DNA from: Betaproteobacteria bacterium | GTDB lineage: Bacteria > Pseudomonadota > Gammaproteobacteria > Burkholderiales > Burkholderiaceae_E | Reading direction: 5' to 3' | Assembly: GCA_016868375.1 (NCBI GenBank) | Contig: VGHA01000010.1 | Coordinates: 1-52,857 of the forward strand | DNA: 52,857 bases | Part shown: positions 23,734-32,723 of the stretch, one piece after another | Numbering within the stretch: position 1 is the first letter of the stretch | Layout: every line of letters begins with the position of its first letter | Notes under the pieces: model-generated | Database searches by the model: none | Told to the model about the DNA's origin: nothing | What the model saw: only the letters and a program-made list of their open reading frames with translations | Program-made: the position numbers and the translations under genes

Positions 23734-24894
23734 TCAAAGCGCACGGACGGCGCCCCGTCCAATTACCAGCCCGGCGAGCGCCTTTCCCGATTCAGGATTC
23801 CGTAGTTTCACCTGATCGCCCAGTTTCGCGTCTTCGAGGGCTTCAACTTGGATGCTGATTTCGATGCCTGCCCGGGCCACTGTCAACATCACCGTTTGAC
23901 CTTTACGAACCAATAATGCCGGGCGGAGCATTGATGCCCGCAATGGCTCTCCGGCGCGAACCGTACCGGTCATCTCGCCTTGCTCGAGTCCCTGAATACT
24001 GCTCAGGTGGTCGGCGGGGAGGGCTCGTCGATCCATTTCAATGACCTCGAGCGAGCCAGCGTCAAGCGTCTCGCCTCGCATCAAATTGCGCCTTGCGACG
24101 ACGACGGGCCGAGTATCGGTCAGGTCATCGCTGACCAGGACCGTGTCCGCGGCTACATCGCGTCGGAGTCGAGCGCGACTGAGGTCTTCGGTGCGGGTAA
24201 TCGCGCCGGCGGGTACCCGACTTCTCGGCACCAACTCTGCTCGGAACCCAGCGGCGCTGATCGCCTCACCGGCCCGCTGATCAGTTGTCGCCCTGAGGAC
24301 AGAAGCGACCTCTTCGACATCCCCCGCCTGGGGTGCTTCGCCTGCTGCGATTGCGCGCCGAAGAGATCTTCCGATCAGCAACGCTGGGTTGTCGAGGCCC
24401 GCAGCGTTGGCGGAACCCTCACGGACGACCAAATCGCTGGGGCTGATCAGTTCTCCAGCGGCCATGGGTCGCGCCAGGACGACTCGCTGGCGCGGTCGTT
24501 CCACAGCGACCCGCAGGTAGTACTGGCGAACCGGGTTATCGCAGTTCGCCCGAATCGTGTTTCGTGACTCGAACGGGAAGTCGAAGCGATAGCCGTTGTC
24601 ACAATTGGGTGGATCCACTCTTCCATCGAGGGCACCGACCCGGATTGAGTCCGCTGACGCGCCCGTCTGGGCTGCCATCCAGTCGGCGGCCTGCTTCCGA
24701 AGATGGTCCCTTGCCTGTCCAGCAGCGGTCAGTGGCATCGCCTGCGCCATGCCGGTCGGGGTCGACACGGCCGAGGTTATTCGCTGCGTGCCCGGCGCTT
24801 GAACGGTTGCGTTTTGCGCCGTCGCTAACGATGTCACCGCAAGCAGCATGAATGTTGCATTGAGCTTGAGCGTCAATTTTAAAACACTGTTCAC
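23734..24894 (-). CDS. flgA: P-ring assembly chaperone FlgA, extended
   Basis: 386 aa from GTG 24894, longer than the usual 220-250. FlgA is a periplasmic chaperone for FlgI. The GTG follows a GGAGG 7 nt upstream; the frame stays open further upstream but without a better start. A signal peptide (about 1-27, ending ATAQ) leads into the N-terminal domain. The C-terminal SAF domain is clear (VVVARRNLMRGETLDAGSLE, then LLVRKGQTVMLTVARAG and GLVIGRGAVRAL). A second SAF-like segment occurs earlier (RVVLARPMAAGELISPSDLV), which accounts for much of the extra length. Confidence 0.92.
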   Translation of the reverse strand: MNSVLKLTLKLNATFMLLAVTSLATAQNATVQAPGTQRITSAVSTPTGMAQAMPLTAAGQARDHLRKQAADWMAAQTGASADSIRVGALDGRVDPPNCDNGYRFDFPFESRNTIRANCDNPVRQYYLRVAVERPRQRVVLARPMAAGELISPSDLVVREGSANAAGLDNPALLIGRSLRRAIAAGEAPQAGDVEEVASVLRATTDQRAGEAISAAGFRAELVPRSRVPAGAITRTEDLSRARLRRDVAADTVLVSDDLTDTRPVVVARRNLMRGETLDAGSLEVIEMDRRALPADHLSSIQGLEQGEMTGTVRAGEPLRASMLRPALLVRKGQTVMLTVARAGIEISIQVEALEDAKLGDQVKLRNPESGKALAGLVIGRGAVRAL

Positions 24895-24954
24895 GTCAAC
24901 CCTCCGTTCGCCGAACACGGACCCTAGACGGTTTTCCGTCAGAGCAGAACCGCG

Positions 24955-24970
24955 TGGCACAGCGATTGCA
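24955..24970 (+). promoter_or_regulatory. Sigma-54 promoter of the lytic transglycosylase gene
   Basis: TGGCACA-GCGA-TTGCA matches the sigma-54 consensus at all positions but one. Transcription should start near 24981, which rules out an ATG at 24970 and favours the ATG at 25015 as the translation start. Confidence 0.8.
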
Positions 24971-25014
24971 TGAATCGGGCCAGCGTCGACGTCATGACAG
25001 GAGAAAGCGTTTCC

Positions 25015-26121
25015 ATGCAAGGGCCGATCACATCGAGTATCAGCCAGCCAACCTGGCAGTCTGAGGATCGCCGCCGCTCGGCTCAGGTCACGGATCCCTT
25101 CCGATCCGGCGGTGGGTTCGGTCAGGCTCTGCGCGTTGCCACGGGGGCGCGGCACGCTCCCAACAAGACGAGCGATTATGAGATTCAGAGCGGCGATACG
25201 CTGAGCGGAATCGCTCAACGGAGGCTGCAGGAACTCGGATTGCCGGCGAGCGGGGCAGATATCGGTCGCGCCGTTGAGCAGCTTGCGGCCTCCAATTCAA
25301 TTCGCGATCCAAACCGCATCTTTGCGGGCGACCGAATCAGCCTGCAGGGTCTCGAGCGCAGCCCGGCTCCGCAACCTCCTCGAGTGGCCTTACCACCCGC
25401 TCCGGTGGCTCGCGTAACGGCAGCGGGGGGCGGCGCTGTCATGGCTTCGGCGCAGCCACCTTTGACCGCGCGACCTGCCGGCAATCCGTCAGCCTCCGCA
25501 ACGTTTCCACAGTTGCAGCGGACGCTTGATCGGGCTGTTGAACGGGGATATGTCGATCCAACCGAGCGCCAGACCGTACAGGACAAAATCGTAGAAATCA
25601 GTCGGCGCTTCAAATTCTCGCCAGATGACTTCGCCACAGTTGCTCTGATGGAGAGTGATGGGCTCGATCCTCGCGCGAGTAACGGCCGCTGCCACGGAAT
25701 TCTTCAGTTCTGTGAGGGACCCGGGCGCGGCGCTGAATCGGTCGGTATGTTGGGGCGTGCGTCGGAGATCCGCGACAAGTCCGTCCTGGCCCAACTCGGT
25801 CTGGTAGAAAAATACTTTGAAGACACACGCCTGGGCGCTGCGGGCCCTGTGTCACTCGTTGATCTTTATCTCACAGTCCTTACGCCTGCGGCGCGGAGCG
25901 AGCAACGACCGCACGCAGCGCTCGATATCGCAGGACGCCAAGCCAAAGCACTCCATGTGAGCGGCGATCGCTCTCAGCCAATCACGCGTCAATCGATTTT
26001 CAGTGGCCTGATCGGGCATGCCCAGCAGCGCCTCGAGGCGTTAACGAAGTCAAGACCGGCCTTGGAAGCTCGGAGCAACGAGGGCACCGTGCAAAGTGTC
26101 CGACCAGGGCGGCAAGGATGA
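25015..26121 (+). CDS. LysM-lytic transglycosylase, probable rod-assembly muramidase
   Basis: 368 aa. A LysM domain (about residues 53-112: YEIQSGDTLSGIAQRRLQEL) is followed by a Pro/Ala linker and an SLT-type domain. The likely catalytic Glu is Glu213 in ALMESDGLDPRASNG, with the CHGILQF block after it. No signal peptide is evident, so export may go through the flagellar apparatus as for FlgJ. ATG 25015 is preferred to ATG 24970 because a sigma-54 promoter overlaps 24970; an AGGAG lies 11 nt upstream. FlgJ here (34648-35211) lacks its muramidase half, so this protein probably supplies the missing enzyme that opens peptidoglycan for the rod. Confidence 0.85.
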   Translation: MQGPITSSISQPTWQSEDRRRSAQVTDPFRSGGGFGQALRVATGARHAPNKTSDYEIQSGDTLSGIAQRRLQELGLPASGADIGRAVEQLAASNSIRDPNRIFAGDRISLQGLERSPAPQPPRVALPPAPVARVTAAGGGAVMASAQPPLTARPAGNPSASATFPQLQRTLDRAVERGYVDPTERQTVQDKIVEISRRFKFSPDDFATVALMESDGLDPRASNGRCHGILQFCEGPGRGAESVGMLGRASEIRDKSVLAQLGLVEKYFEDTRLGAAGPVSLVDLYLTVLTPAARSEQRPHAALDIAGRQAKALHVSGDRSQPITRQSIFSGLIGHAQQRLEALTKSRPALEARSNEGTVQSVRPGRQG

Positions 26122-26232
26122 GCGAACTGCGGCTGCCGACCTGGCAAGGCGAGCGGCAAAGTGGCGGCAACGATTTGCCGCTTCGAGCGCCTGCAAATAC
26201 TTCGCTTCGAGTGACGCGATTGATGGCTTCAT

Positions 26233-26248
26233 TGGCATGGCCTGTGCT
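26233..26248 (+). promoter_or_regulatory. Sigma-54 promoter of the flgB operon
   Basis: TGGCATG-GCCT-GTGCT keeps GG at -24 and GC at -12 with the right spacing and differs from consensus at two positions. It lies 84 nt before the flgB ATG in the 210-nt gap after the transglycosylase gene. I saw nothing else in that gap. Confidence 0.75.
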
Positions 26249-26331
26249 TTCGCTGTCCCTGACGAAAACTTTAGCGACAGTCTTGGCCGGCTGTCTGGCG
26301 GCGGTAATTCATTAGGAGCAGAGGTCATCCG

Positions 26332-26715
26332 ATGGAAATCCTCAAGAACGCGTTAGGGCTGCATGAGCACGCGTTGCCGCTGCGCAATCGCCGCATGCAG
26401 GTCATCGCCGAGAACATTGCCAATGCGGATACGCCGCACTTCAAGGCGAAGGACATTGATTTCGCGAAGGCCTTGGATGCTGCCCGGTCCTCGCCAATGA
26501 TGGCCACGAAGGTGAACCACTTCGCAATCGGCGAGCTGCCTGGCGCAGACGGAATGATGTTTCGCACTCCATTCAACGCATCAGCCGACGGCAACACCGT
26601 GGAGATGAGCGTCGAACAGGCGCGCTACGGTAAATCCGCCGGCGACTATCAGGCAACGCTTGCATTTCTGGAAAACCGTATCAGCGGTATCCGTAAAGCG
26701 CTGAGAGGGGAGTAA
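26332..26715 (+). CDS. flgB: Flagellar proximal rod protein FlgB
   Basis: 127 aa, normal size. FlgB is the first rod subunit. The N-terminus holds the axial-protein motif: NRRMQVIAENIANADTPHFK. The C-terminal amphipathic helix includes RYGKSAGDYQATLAFLENRI. It starts the flgBCDEFGHIJKL operon. Confidence 0.97.
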   Translation: MEILKNALGLHEHALPLRNRRMQVIAENIANADTPHFKAKDIDFAKALDAARSSPMMATKVNHFAIGELPGADGMMFRTPFNASADGNTVEMSVEQARYGKSAGDYQATLAFLENRISGIRKALRGE

Positions 26716-26721
26716 CCCATC

Positions 26722-27147
26722 ATGTCGATCGAACGCATATTTGGGATTGCGGGCACAGCCCTGAATTCTCAAATGATCCGGATGAACGCGACCGCATCGA
26801 ATCTTGCGAACGCGGGTACCGTTGCTGGCACTGAACAGGATGCATTCCGCGCCAAGCGTCCGGTGTTTAAAACACTGGTCGATAAAGAGGCAACCAATTC
26901 GGGATTCCAGCATGTCGGAGGCGTGAAGGTTGACCGGATCGTCGATGAGCAGACGCCTGTCAGAAAAATTTACTCGCCGGGCAACCCGCTCGCTGACAAG
27001 GACGGATTTGTGTTTTCGTCCAATGTCAGCGAAGTGACGGAGATGGTCGAAATGATGGCCGCCGCTCGTTCATATCAAAACAACGTTGAGGTGGTTAATA
27101 CCGCGCGCGAATTGATGATGCGCACCCTCGACGTCATCAAAGCTTAA
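26722..27147 (+). CDS. flgC: Flagellar proximal rod protein FlgC
   Basis: 141 aa. The axial motif reads NSQMIRMNATASNLANAGTV, and the C-terminus has the typical VSEVTEMVEMMAAARSYQNN and ending LMMRTLDVIKA. It begins 6 nt after flgB. Confidence 0.97.
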   Translation: MSIERIFGIAGTALNSQMIRMNATASNLANAGTVAGTEQDAFRAKRPVFKTLVDKEATNSGFQHVGGVKVDRIVDEQTPVRKIYSPGNPLADKDGFVFSSNVSEVTEMVEMMAAARSYQNNVEVVNTARELMMRTLDVIKA

Positions 27148-27161
27148 GGCTGGAGCAGATC

Positions 27162-27857
27162 ATGGCGTCTCCTGTGACCGGTGCTGGAAATTTCGTATCA
27201 ACGCTTCCGAAGTATGAGGAAATCAAGAAGGCAGCCAAGACTCCTGGCCAGACCGAGGAGATGGGGCAGCAGGCCTTTCTGACGCTTTTCACCACCCAAC
27301 TTCAAAACCAGGATCCGCTTGATCCGGTCAAGAACGAGGCGTTTGTTGCCCAGTTGGCGCAGTTCTCGCAGCTCGAGGCCACCACCAAGATGGCTGCATC
27401 GATGGGTTCGATGGCCACTGCCATGCAGTCGGATCGGTTGGTGGCTGGCACAAGTCTTATCGGCAAAAAGGTTGCAACGCCAAACGGCACTGCACAACTT
27501 CTTAATGGCGCGAATATCGCTGGGGTGGTCTCTGTACCAAATGGCGCGGACAAAGTGACGTTGGATGTCTACGACCAGCTAGGGCGCAAAGTGTTCACGC
27601 AGTCGCTTGGACGGCAAGCTCCCGGTGAAGTGCAGGTGCGGTGGGAGGGTTACAACGACAAGGGCGAGCGTATGCCTGAGGGTCGTTACAACGTTCAGGC
27701 GACGGTATCAAGTTTTGGCAAAGTCACGCAGGTTCCAATTAGCACGCCATCGGTTGTCCGCAGCGTCACCTTCAACGGCACGACGAACGAGATGATGGTT
27801 GAGGTTGAAGGCGGTGGCAGCGTGCCGCTGTCGCAGGTCAAACGCGTGGACGGTTGA
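27162..27857 (+). CDS. flgD: Hook assembly scaffold protein FlgD
   Basis: 231 aa. FlgD caps the growing hook. The N-terminal region has QQAFLTLFTTQLQNQDPLDP and VAQLAQFSQLEATTKM, both diagnostic. The C-terminal half has Fn3/Tudor-like strands ending with WEGYNDKGERMPEGRYNVQA. flgE follows after 67 nt with no promoter seen in between. Confidence 0.97.
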   Translation: MASPVTGAGNFVSTLPKYEEIKKAAKTPGQTEEMGQQAFLTLFTTQLQNQDPLDPVKNEAFVAQLAQFSQLEATTKMAASMGSMATAMQSDRLVAGTSLIGKKVATPNGTAQLLNGANIAGVVSVPNGADKVTLDVYDQLGRKVFTQSLGRQAPGEVQVRWEGYNDKGERMPEGRYNVQATVSSFGKVTQVPISTPSVVRSVTFNGTTNEMMVEVEGGGSVPLSQVKRVDG

Positions 27858-27924
27858 CCGCAAACGCCCCTTTCCGAATTTCGCAAGCGTCAAAGCAAGT
27901 AAAGAATCTCGAGGAGTCTGAAAC

Positions 27925-30900
27925 ATGTCCTTCTACACCTCCCTAACCGGATTGAACGCGGCAACCGCCCAGCTCTCCGTGACCAGCAACAACATCGCTA
28001 ACGTTGGCACCACTGGTTTCAAACGTTCGCGCGCTGACTTCGGCGACATCTTTGCTACCTCGCCGCTTCAGAAAGCCTCATCGGTCGTCGGCCAGGGCGT
28101 TGCGTTGAAAGCGGTCACTCAGGAATTCAGCCAGGGTAACGTGCAATTTTCGGCTAGTTCACTCGATATCGCCATAACGGGCGACGGCTTTTTCCCGCTT
28201 AAATCCGCCGATGGGCTGCAGGATATCTACACTCGGAACGGGACCTTCGTCTTGAACGACTCGTTTGCAGTCGTTAACTCCGCAGGCCAGGCCCTGATGG
28301 CGGCAACCGTTGATTCGAGCGGTAAGGCTGATCTTGAAAACCTACGGAAACTTTTTATTCCGCGCGCAACCGCAGGCGAGGCCAGGCAGACCGAAAAAGT
28401 ACAGCTTGCTCTAAACGTGCCAGCCGATGGCGCAGTAATCACCAAACCATTCGACCCTGCGGACCCGGCGACTTATAACCTGACTACGGCTGTTACCGTA
28501 TTCGACTCCGGCGGAAACGACTATCTGGCGACCGTGTACTACGTGAAGACCCAGGTTGCGTCACCAGAAGATCCAAACAGCAAGTGGCAAACGCACGTCT
28601 ATATCGGAAACAGCAAGCTTCGCGAAAACCTTATTCAGGCAACTGACAGCAAGGGAAATGAGCAGTACGTCAACAAATATGGCGAAATCCGCTCTGAGAA
28701 CTCGACGCCTCCAATTCCGGTTGAGAAAATCGCAAGAGGCGTATCCCGGCTCTTCAACTTGGATGATCTTCGGAGTATGAATCCATCGGTACCAGCAACA
28801 ACGCAGAGCTTCCCTGCCTTGACTGATCAGCTGGTCGCCAATTGGAAGAGCGGGGTAAGCGGAGCCGGTCTTACCTTGCCTGATCGAGTAATCGACTTTA
28901 CGAAGCTGAAAGGTCTCGGGGATCCAGACGCTGACCAATATTCGATAAAAATCGGCGGAACGTCTTACCAGATTAGCAAATCTTCTTTTGGCGGCAACTG
29001 GGCAGACGGAAGCGACAGCAAATGGGATTTTGTCGCTGCGAAACTTGCTGCAGCAATTGGGACTGGGGCTACTTACGATAAGGCTAGTAGCGTTTTAAAA
29101 ATCGCACTAGAGCGCTCTGATTCCTTGAAACAGGATATTGTGCTGACCTCGGGTACGGGTGCACAAGTCAAAGAGCTTGCCAATAATCTTGGTGGTCTCA
29201 AGTTCACGATCAACATCGATGGCTCAGAGCGCATAGTTGACGTGACATCGATGATGTTCGGCGACGCGACTGTAAACAAAAAATTTTCGGGAGTAGAAAT
29301 TGGTCGCCTTCTGTCGAACGAGTTGAACAAAGCGTTCGGCGGCCAGCGCTACTTCGACTTTAATTCTTTAGTGAGTCCAGTTACCGGTAAAGCTCAATTG
29401 TTCAGGGTTGCGGTCGCCGAAGCCAACTCGAAGGATCCGGTTCCAGATAGTCACTATGCTGCGATTCAAATCGACGCAACCGGCACCGGCCAAGGCTCTC
29501 TTTCCAAGATTACGATCGCTGAGACTGAAGAGAAGATCAAGGCGGAAATTGCAACACAGGCGGCAGCACTACGGACCAAGGCTGAAACGCTTGCTGCGCC
29601 GGAGAAATCCAAGCTCCTTGCCTCAGCGGAACGTTTGGCGACCCTCGTCATCAAATACGACCTAGTAGAGCGAGCGTTCAAGTTCACGGCCGGAGATGGC
29701 GAGAAGGTGTTCGTTGGCTCGGCCACGACCTCTCCTAACGAGATCTTTAGCCTTGCAGTTTCTCCTTCCGATGTCGACCTGGACACTGGATTTTACGGCG
29801 CTGATATGCCGCCGAACGGTCTGCCGATCGTCGACGAAGATTCTCAACGCTACGGCATCAGGGTGGATTTCGACGATTTCAATAAGGTGTTCACCGTATC
29901 CTCTGGTTCAACCGGCGACTCGTCTTCGATATCAGTGAAGGATGGCTCCGATTTGATGAGCACGCTGTTCAGGTTTCCTGCAGTGGGCGGCTCTCCAATT
30001 TCTACCGGCGAGTCTTCGCTTCCTCTTCGCGGTATTGCATCCAAACCTGCGATTTTATCCGGGACTCCAATTGGCTTGAACGTTTCGGGGAAGTTCGCAG
30101 TTGATTCTACAAACAGTAAGTTCGTTATTACGGTTGATAACGTGTCGGGCGTAGTTGAGATGCCCATAAAGTCTGACTACACGATCGACTCGTTCCGGAC
30201 GGAGCTTGAGAAGCGCATCAATTCGCTTGCAGACAGCCAGGGGCGTACTGTAAGTGGCGTAAAGGTCACCGTCGAGCGTAATGCCCTTGGTCAAAGCTTC
30301 TTTAAACTGATCTCAGGTACCGCAGGAGATAACTCGTTTTTGAAGGTGGGTGCTAACAGCGTATGGGGTTTGTCGGGTTCTGAAAGTGCGCGGGGCACTA
30401 CGACCAAGTGGTTGAACCCGAAACAGGCATCCGAAATTGGCGAGGACGGGAGCAGGCGCCCGCTCTACGTGGACCGGGATGGTAACGAAACGACAAGCTC
30501 CGATGGCTTTGACGAAACCGAAGCACTAGACCTGTGGGCACCTATTTTCTTGGATAAGGGAGAATTGACCTTCGACACAGCCGGTAACCTCGTATCTCCG
30601 CTCAGCGCAATCAAGTTCAAGCCAGAAACGATCGGAGACACTGGCGCCACGCTTAAATTTTCAATCAATTACGAAGGGTCAACCCAATACTCGAACCCCT
30701 TTTCCGTTCTTTCCCAGAGCCAGGATGGATCCCCCGAAGGTGACCTAATTGGCCTCGATATAGGTGATAGTGGTCTGGTCAGTGCGAACTACTCGAACGG
30801 TACGCAGAAGAACCTGGCAAAGATTGTGCTTTCTAACTTTTCAGCCCCGACGGGACTTCGACAGGTAGGTGAGGCCAGTTACCTCGCCACCTCCCAGTCA

Positions 30901-31095
30901 GGCCGGGTACGGGTGGGGGAACCAGGAACAGCGGGCTTTGGAACGATCCGGGCAGGTGCCCGGGAGCGCGCGAACGTGGATCTTACCCAGGAATTGATTG
31001 AGTTGATCTCTTCGCAGCGGAACTTCCAGGCCAATGCGAAGGCGATCGAGACGAACAACACGCTGACTCAGTCGATCATCAACATTAGGAGCTGA
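27925..31095 (+). CDS. flgE: Very large hook protein FlgE
   Basis: 1056 aa; most FlgE proteins are about 400-500. The conserved ends are intact: the N-terminus reads MSFYTSLTGLNAATAQLSVT, then NNIANVGTTGFKRSRADFGD and the GDGFFPL loop. The C-terminus has GLRQVGEASYLATSQSG, SSQRNFQANAKAIETNN and TLTQSIINIRS. Between about residues 150 and 960 lies a greatly enlarged surface domain (D2 and beyond), which I cannot assign. This middle part is visibly poorer in G+C than its neighbours and uses rare codons such as TTA at 29095. An AGGAG precedes the ATG. No frameshift is seen. Confidence 0.95.
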   Translation: MSFYTSLTGLNAATAQLSVTSNNIANVGTTGFKRSRADFGDIFATSPLQKASSVVGQGVALKAVTQEFSQGNVQFSASSLDIAITGDGFFPLKSADGLQDIYTRNGTFVLNDSFAVVNSAGQALMAATVDSSGKADLENLRKLFIPRATAGEARQTEKVQLALNVPADGAVITKPFDPADPATYNLTTAVTVFDSGGNDYLATVYYVKTQVASPEDPNSKWQTHVYIGNSKLRENLIQATDSKGNEQYVNKYGEIRSENSTPPIPVEKIARGVSRLFNLDDLRSMNPSVPATTQSFPALTDQLVANWKSGVSGAGLTLPDRVIDFTKLKGLGDPDADQYSIKIGGTSYQISKSSFGGNWADGSDSKWDFVAAKLAAAIGTGATYDKASSVLKIALERSDSLKQDIVLTSGTGAQVKELANNLGGLKFTINIDGSERIVDVTSMMFGDATVNKKFSGVEIGRLLSNELNKAFGGQRYFDFNSLVSPVTGKAQLFRVAVAEANSKDPVPDSHYAAIQIDATGTGQGSLSKITIAETEEKIKAEIATQAAALRTKAETLAAPEKSKLLASAERLATLVIKYDLVERAFKFTAGDGEKVFVGSATTSPNEIFSLAVSPSDVDLDTGFYGADMPPNGLPIVDEDSQRYGIRVDFDDFNKVFTVSSGSTGDSSSISVKDGSDLMSTLFRFPAVGGSPISTGESSLPLRGIASKPAILSGTPIGLNVSGKFAVDSTNSKFVITVDNVSGVVEMPIKSDYTIDSFRTELEKRINSLADSQGRTVSGVKVTVERNALGQSFFKLISGTAGDNSFLKVGANSVWGLSGSESARGTTTKWLNPKQASEIGEDGSRRPLYVDRDGNETTSSDGFDETEALDLWAPIFLDKGELTFDTAGNLVSPLSAIKFKPETIGDTGATLKFSINYEGSTQYSNPFSVLSQSQDGSPEGDLIGLDIGDSGLVSANYSNGTQKNLAKIVLSNFSAPTGLRQVGEASYLATSQSGRVRVGEPGTAGFGTIRAGARERANVDLTQELIELISSQRNFQANAKAIETNNTLTQSIINIRS

Positions 31096-31120
31096 TGATT
31101 GACCGGGGGGAGCCCGGAAC

Positions 31121-31888
31121 ATGGATCGCCTGGCCTTTACGTCACTGAAGTCTGTCACCGAGGAACGGGTTCGCCGGGAAATGCTCACCAATGAGCTGGC
31201 GAATATCACCTCGGTAGGCTTCAAAAAGAGCTTCGAAAGCACCACTCGTACGATCAAGGTCCAGGGCCCAGGATTCGATAGCCGGCTGATGCCGGTACTC
31301 GAGCAGCGCGATCAGATCAATCTGGAGCCGGGGGTCAGGATGATCACCGGTCGCAAGCTTGACATCGCAATCGACGGTTCGGGCGTGATGGGTGTTCGCG
31401 CCAAGAACGGCGAGCTGGCTTTTACGCGTAGAGGCGACCTGCACGTTAATAACGAGGGGTTGCTCGAGACGGGTGGCGGTCAGGCAGTGCTTGGTGAAAA
31501 CGCCGCGCCTATCAATGTACCGGTCGGGTTGGATCTCGAAATTTCCCAAGACGGAACGGTCTGGGCACGCGACCCGAATGTGGCAGAGCAGGCGCCTGTA
31601 CAGGTCGGAAGGCTTCTGCTGCGGGACGCAAGCGCAACGCCCTTGGGTCGGCGCGAAGACGGCCTGTTCAAACCTTTTGGCGATCAGGTGCTTCCCAATG
31701 GCGATTTCCGGAGTGGTCCGGCGCCCGTATCGGTGATTGCTGGCGTCGTTGAGGGAAGCAACGTCTCTCCGATCGAGGCGATGGTTCGGATGCTTGACCA
31801 GACGCGCTCATTTGAAACCCAGATCAAGATCATCAAAGAAAGCCGTGGCCTCGATGAATCGGGTTCCAGCATGTTGCGGGCTCGCTAG
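31121..31888 (+). CDS. flgF: Flagellar rod protein FlgF
   Basis: 255 aa. The N-terminus MDRLAFTSLKSVTEERVRRE continues into MLTNELANITSVGFKKSFES, a FlgF-type variant of the axial motif. The GSGVMGV loop and C-terminal SPIEAMVRMLDQTRSFETQI are typical of the proximal rod. It follows flgE by 25 nt. Confidence 0.95.
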   Translation: MDRLAFTSLKSVTEERVRREMLTNELANITSVGFKKSFESTTRTIKVQGPGFDSRLMPVLEQRDQINLEPGVRMITGRKLDIAIDGSGVMGVRAKNGELAFTRRGDLHVNNEGLLETGGGQAVLGENAAPINVPVGLDLEISQDGTVWARDPNVAEQAPVQVGRLLLRDASATPLGRREDGLFKPFGDQVLPNGDFRSGPAPVSVIAGVVEGSNVSPIEAMVRMLDQTRSFETQIKIIKESRGLDESGSSMLRAR

Positions 31889-31940
31889 AGACCCGGGTTG
31901 TAACGATTAACTGACTCTCATAGCTTCAAGGAGTTGAGGT

Positions 31941-32723
31941 ATGGATGCCTCGATGTGGATTGCGAAGACAGGTCTCGACGCTCAACAAAAGCGAATGAGT
32001 GTCATATCGAACAACCTGGCCAACGTCAGCACAAACGGCTTCAAGCGTGATCGAGCGCTGTTTGAAGATCTGCTCTACCACAACGTCAGGCAGGCGGGTG
32101 GTCAGACCAGCGCGAACGAGCAAGCGCCCACGGGCATGATGCTTGGTACTGGAACCCGGGTTGTTGGTACCGAAAAGCTGTACGCCCAGGGCAATCTGAT
32201 TTCCACCCAAAACGCACTTGACCTAGCGGTAAGCGGGGAGGGGTTCTTTCAGGTGCTACAGCCGGACGGAACGATTGCGTATACACGCGACGGCAGTTTC
32301 AAGGTGTCCGCAACAGGCCAGATCGTGACCGTCAATGGCGCCCTGCTGCAACCGGCGCTGGTGCTGCCGCCCAATGCGGAGAGCTTGACGATTGGCGCGG
32401 ACGGCACAGTATCAGTTGCGCTGTTTGGCGGCGGCCAGCAGGCGCTCGGCAACATTCAGCTTGCGCGTTTCCTGAATCCTGCCGGCCTGCAGCCGCTGGG
32501 TGGAAATCTGGCCAAACCCACGGTGGCGAGTGGTCCTGCGCAGGTCGTTCAGCCGGGTCTCAATGGCGCAGGAAAACTCGTTCAGGGCGCTCTCGAGGCT
32601 TCGAACGTCAACGTCGTTGAAGAGATGGTCAACATGATTGAGACCCAGCGCGCGTACGAGGTCAACTCGAAAGCAATCTCGGCAGCGGACGGCATGCTGC
32701 GCTTCCTGAATAACAACCTCTGA
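31941..32723 (+). CDS. flgG: Flagellar distal rod protein FlgG
   Basis: 260 aa, the standard length. MDASMWIAKTGLDAQQKRMS and VISNNLANVSTNGFKRDRAL are diagnostic, as are GEGFFQVLQPDGTIAYTRDG and the C-terminal NVVEEMVNMIETQRAYEVNS. An AAGGAG lies 9 nt upstream. The stop overlaps the flgH start. Confidence 0.98.
   Translation: MDASMWIAKTGLDAQQKRMSVISNNLANVSTNGFKRDRALFEDLLYHNVRQAGGQTSANEQAPTGMMLGTGTRVVGTEKLYAQGNLISTQNALDLAVSGEGFFQVLQPDGTIAYTRDGSFKVSATGQIVTVNGALLQPALVLPPNAESLTIGADGTVSVALFGGGQQALGNIQLARFLNPAGLQPLGGNLAKPTVASGPAQVVQPGLNGAGKLVQGALEASNVNVVEEMVNMIETQRAYEVNSKAISAADGMLRFLNNNL

Noticed and set aside
24970..25014. Translation start of the transglycosylase at ATG 24970
   Set aside because: A sigma-54 promoter overlaps this codon, so the mRNA should begin downstream of it.
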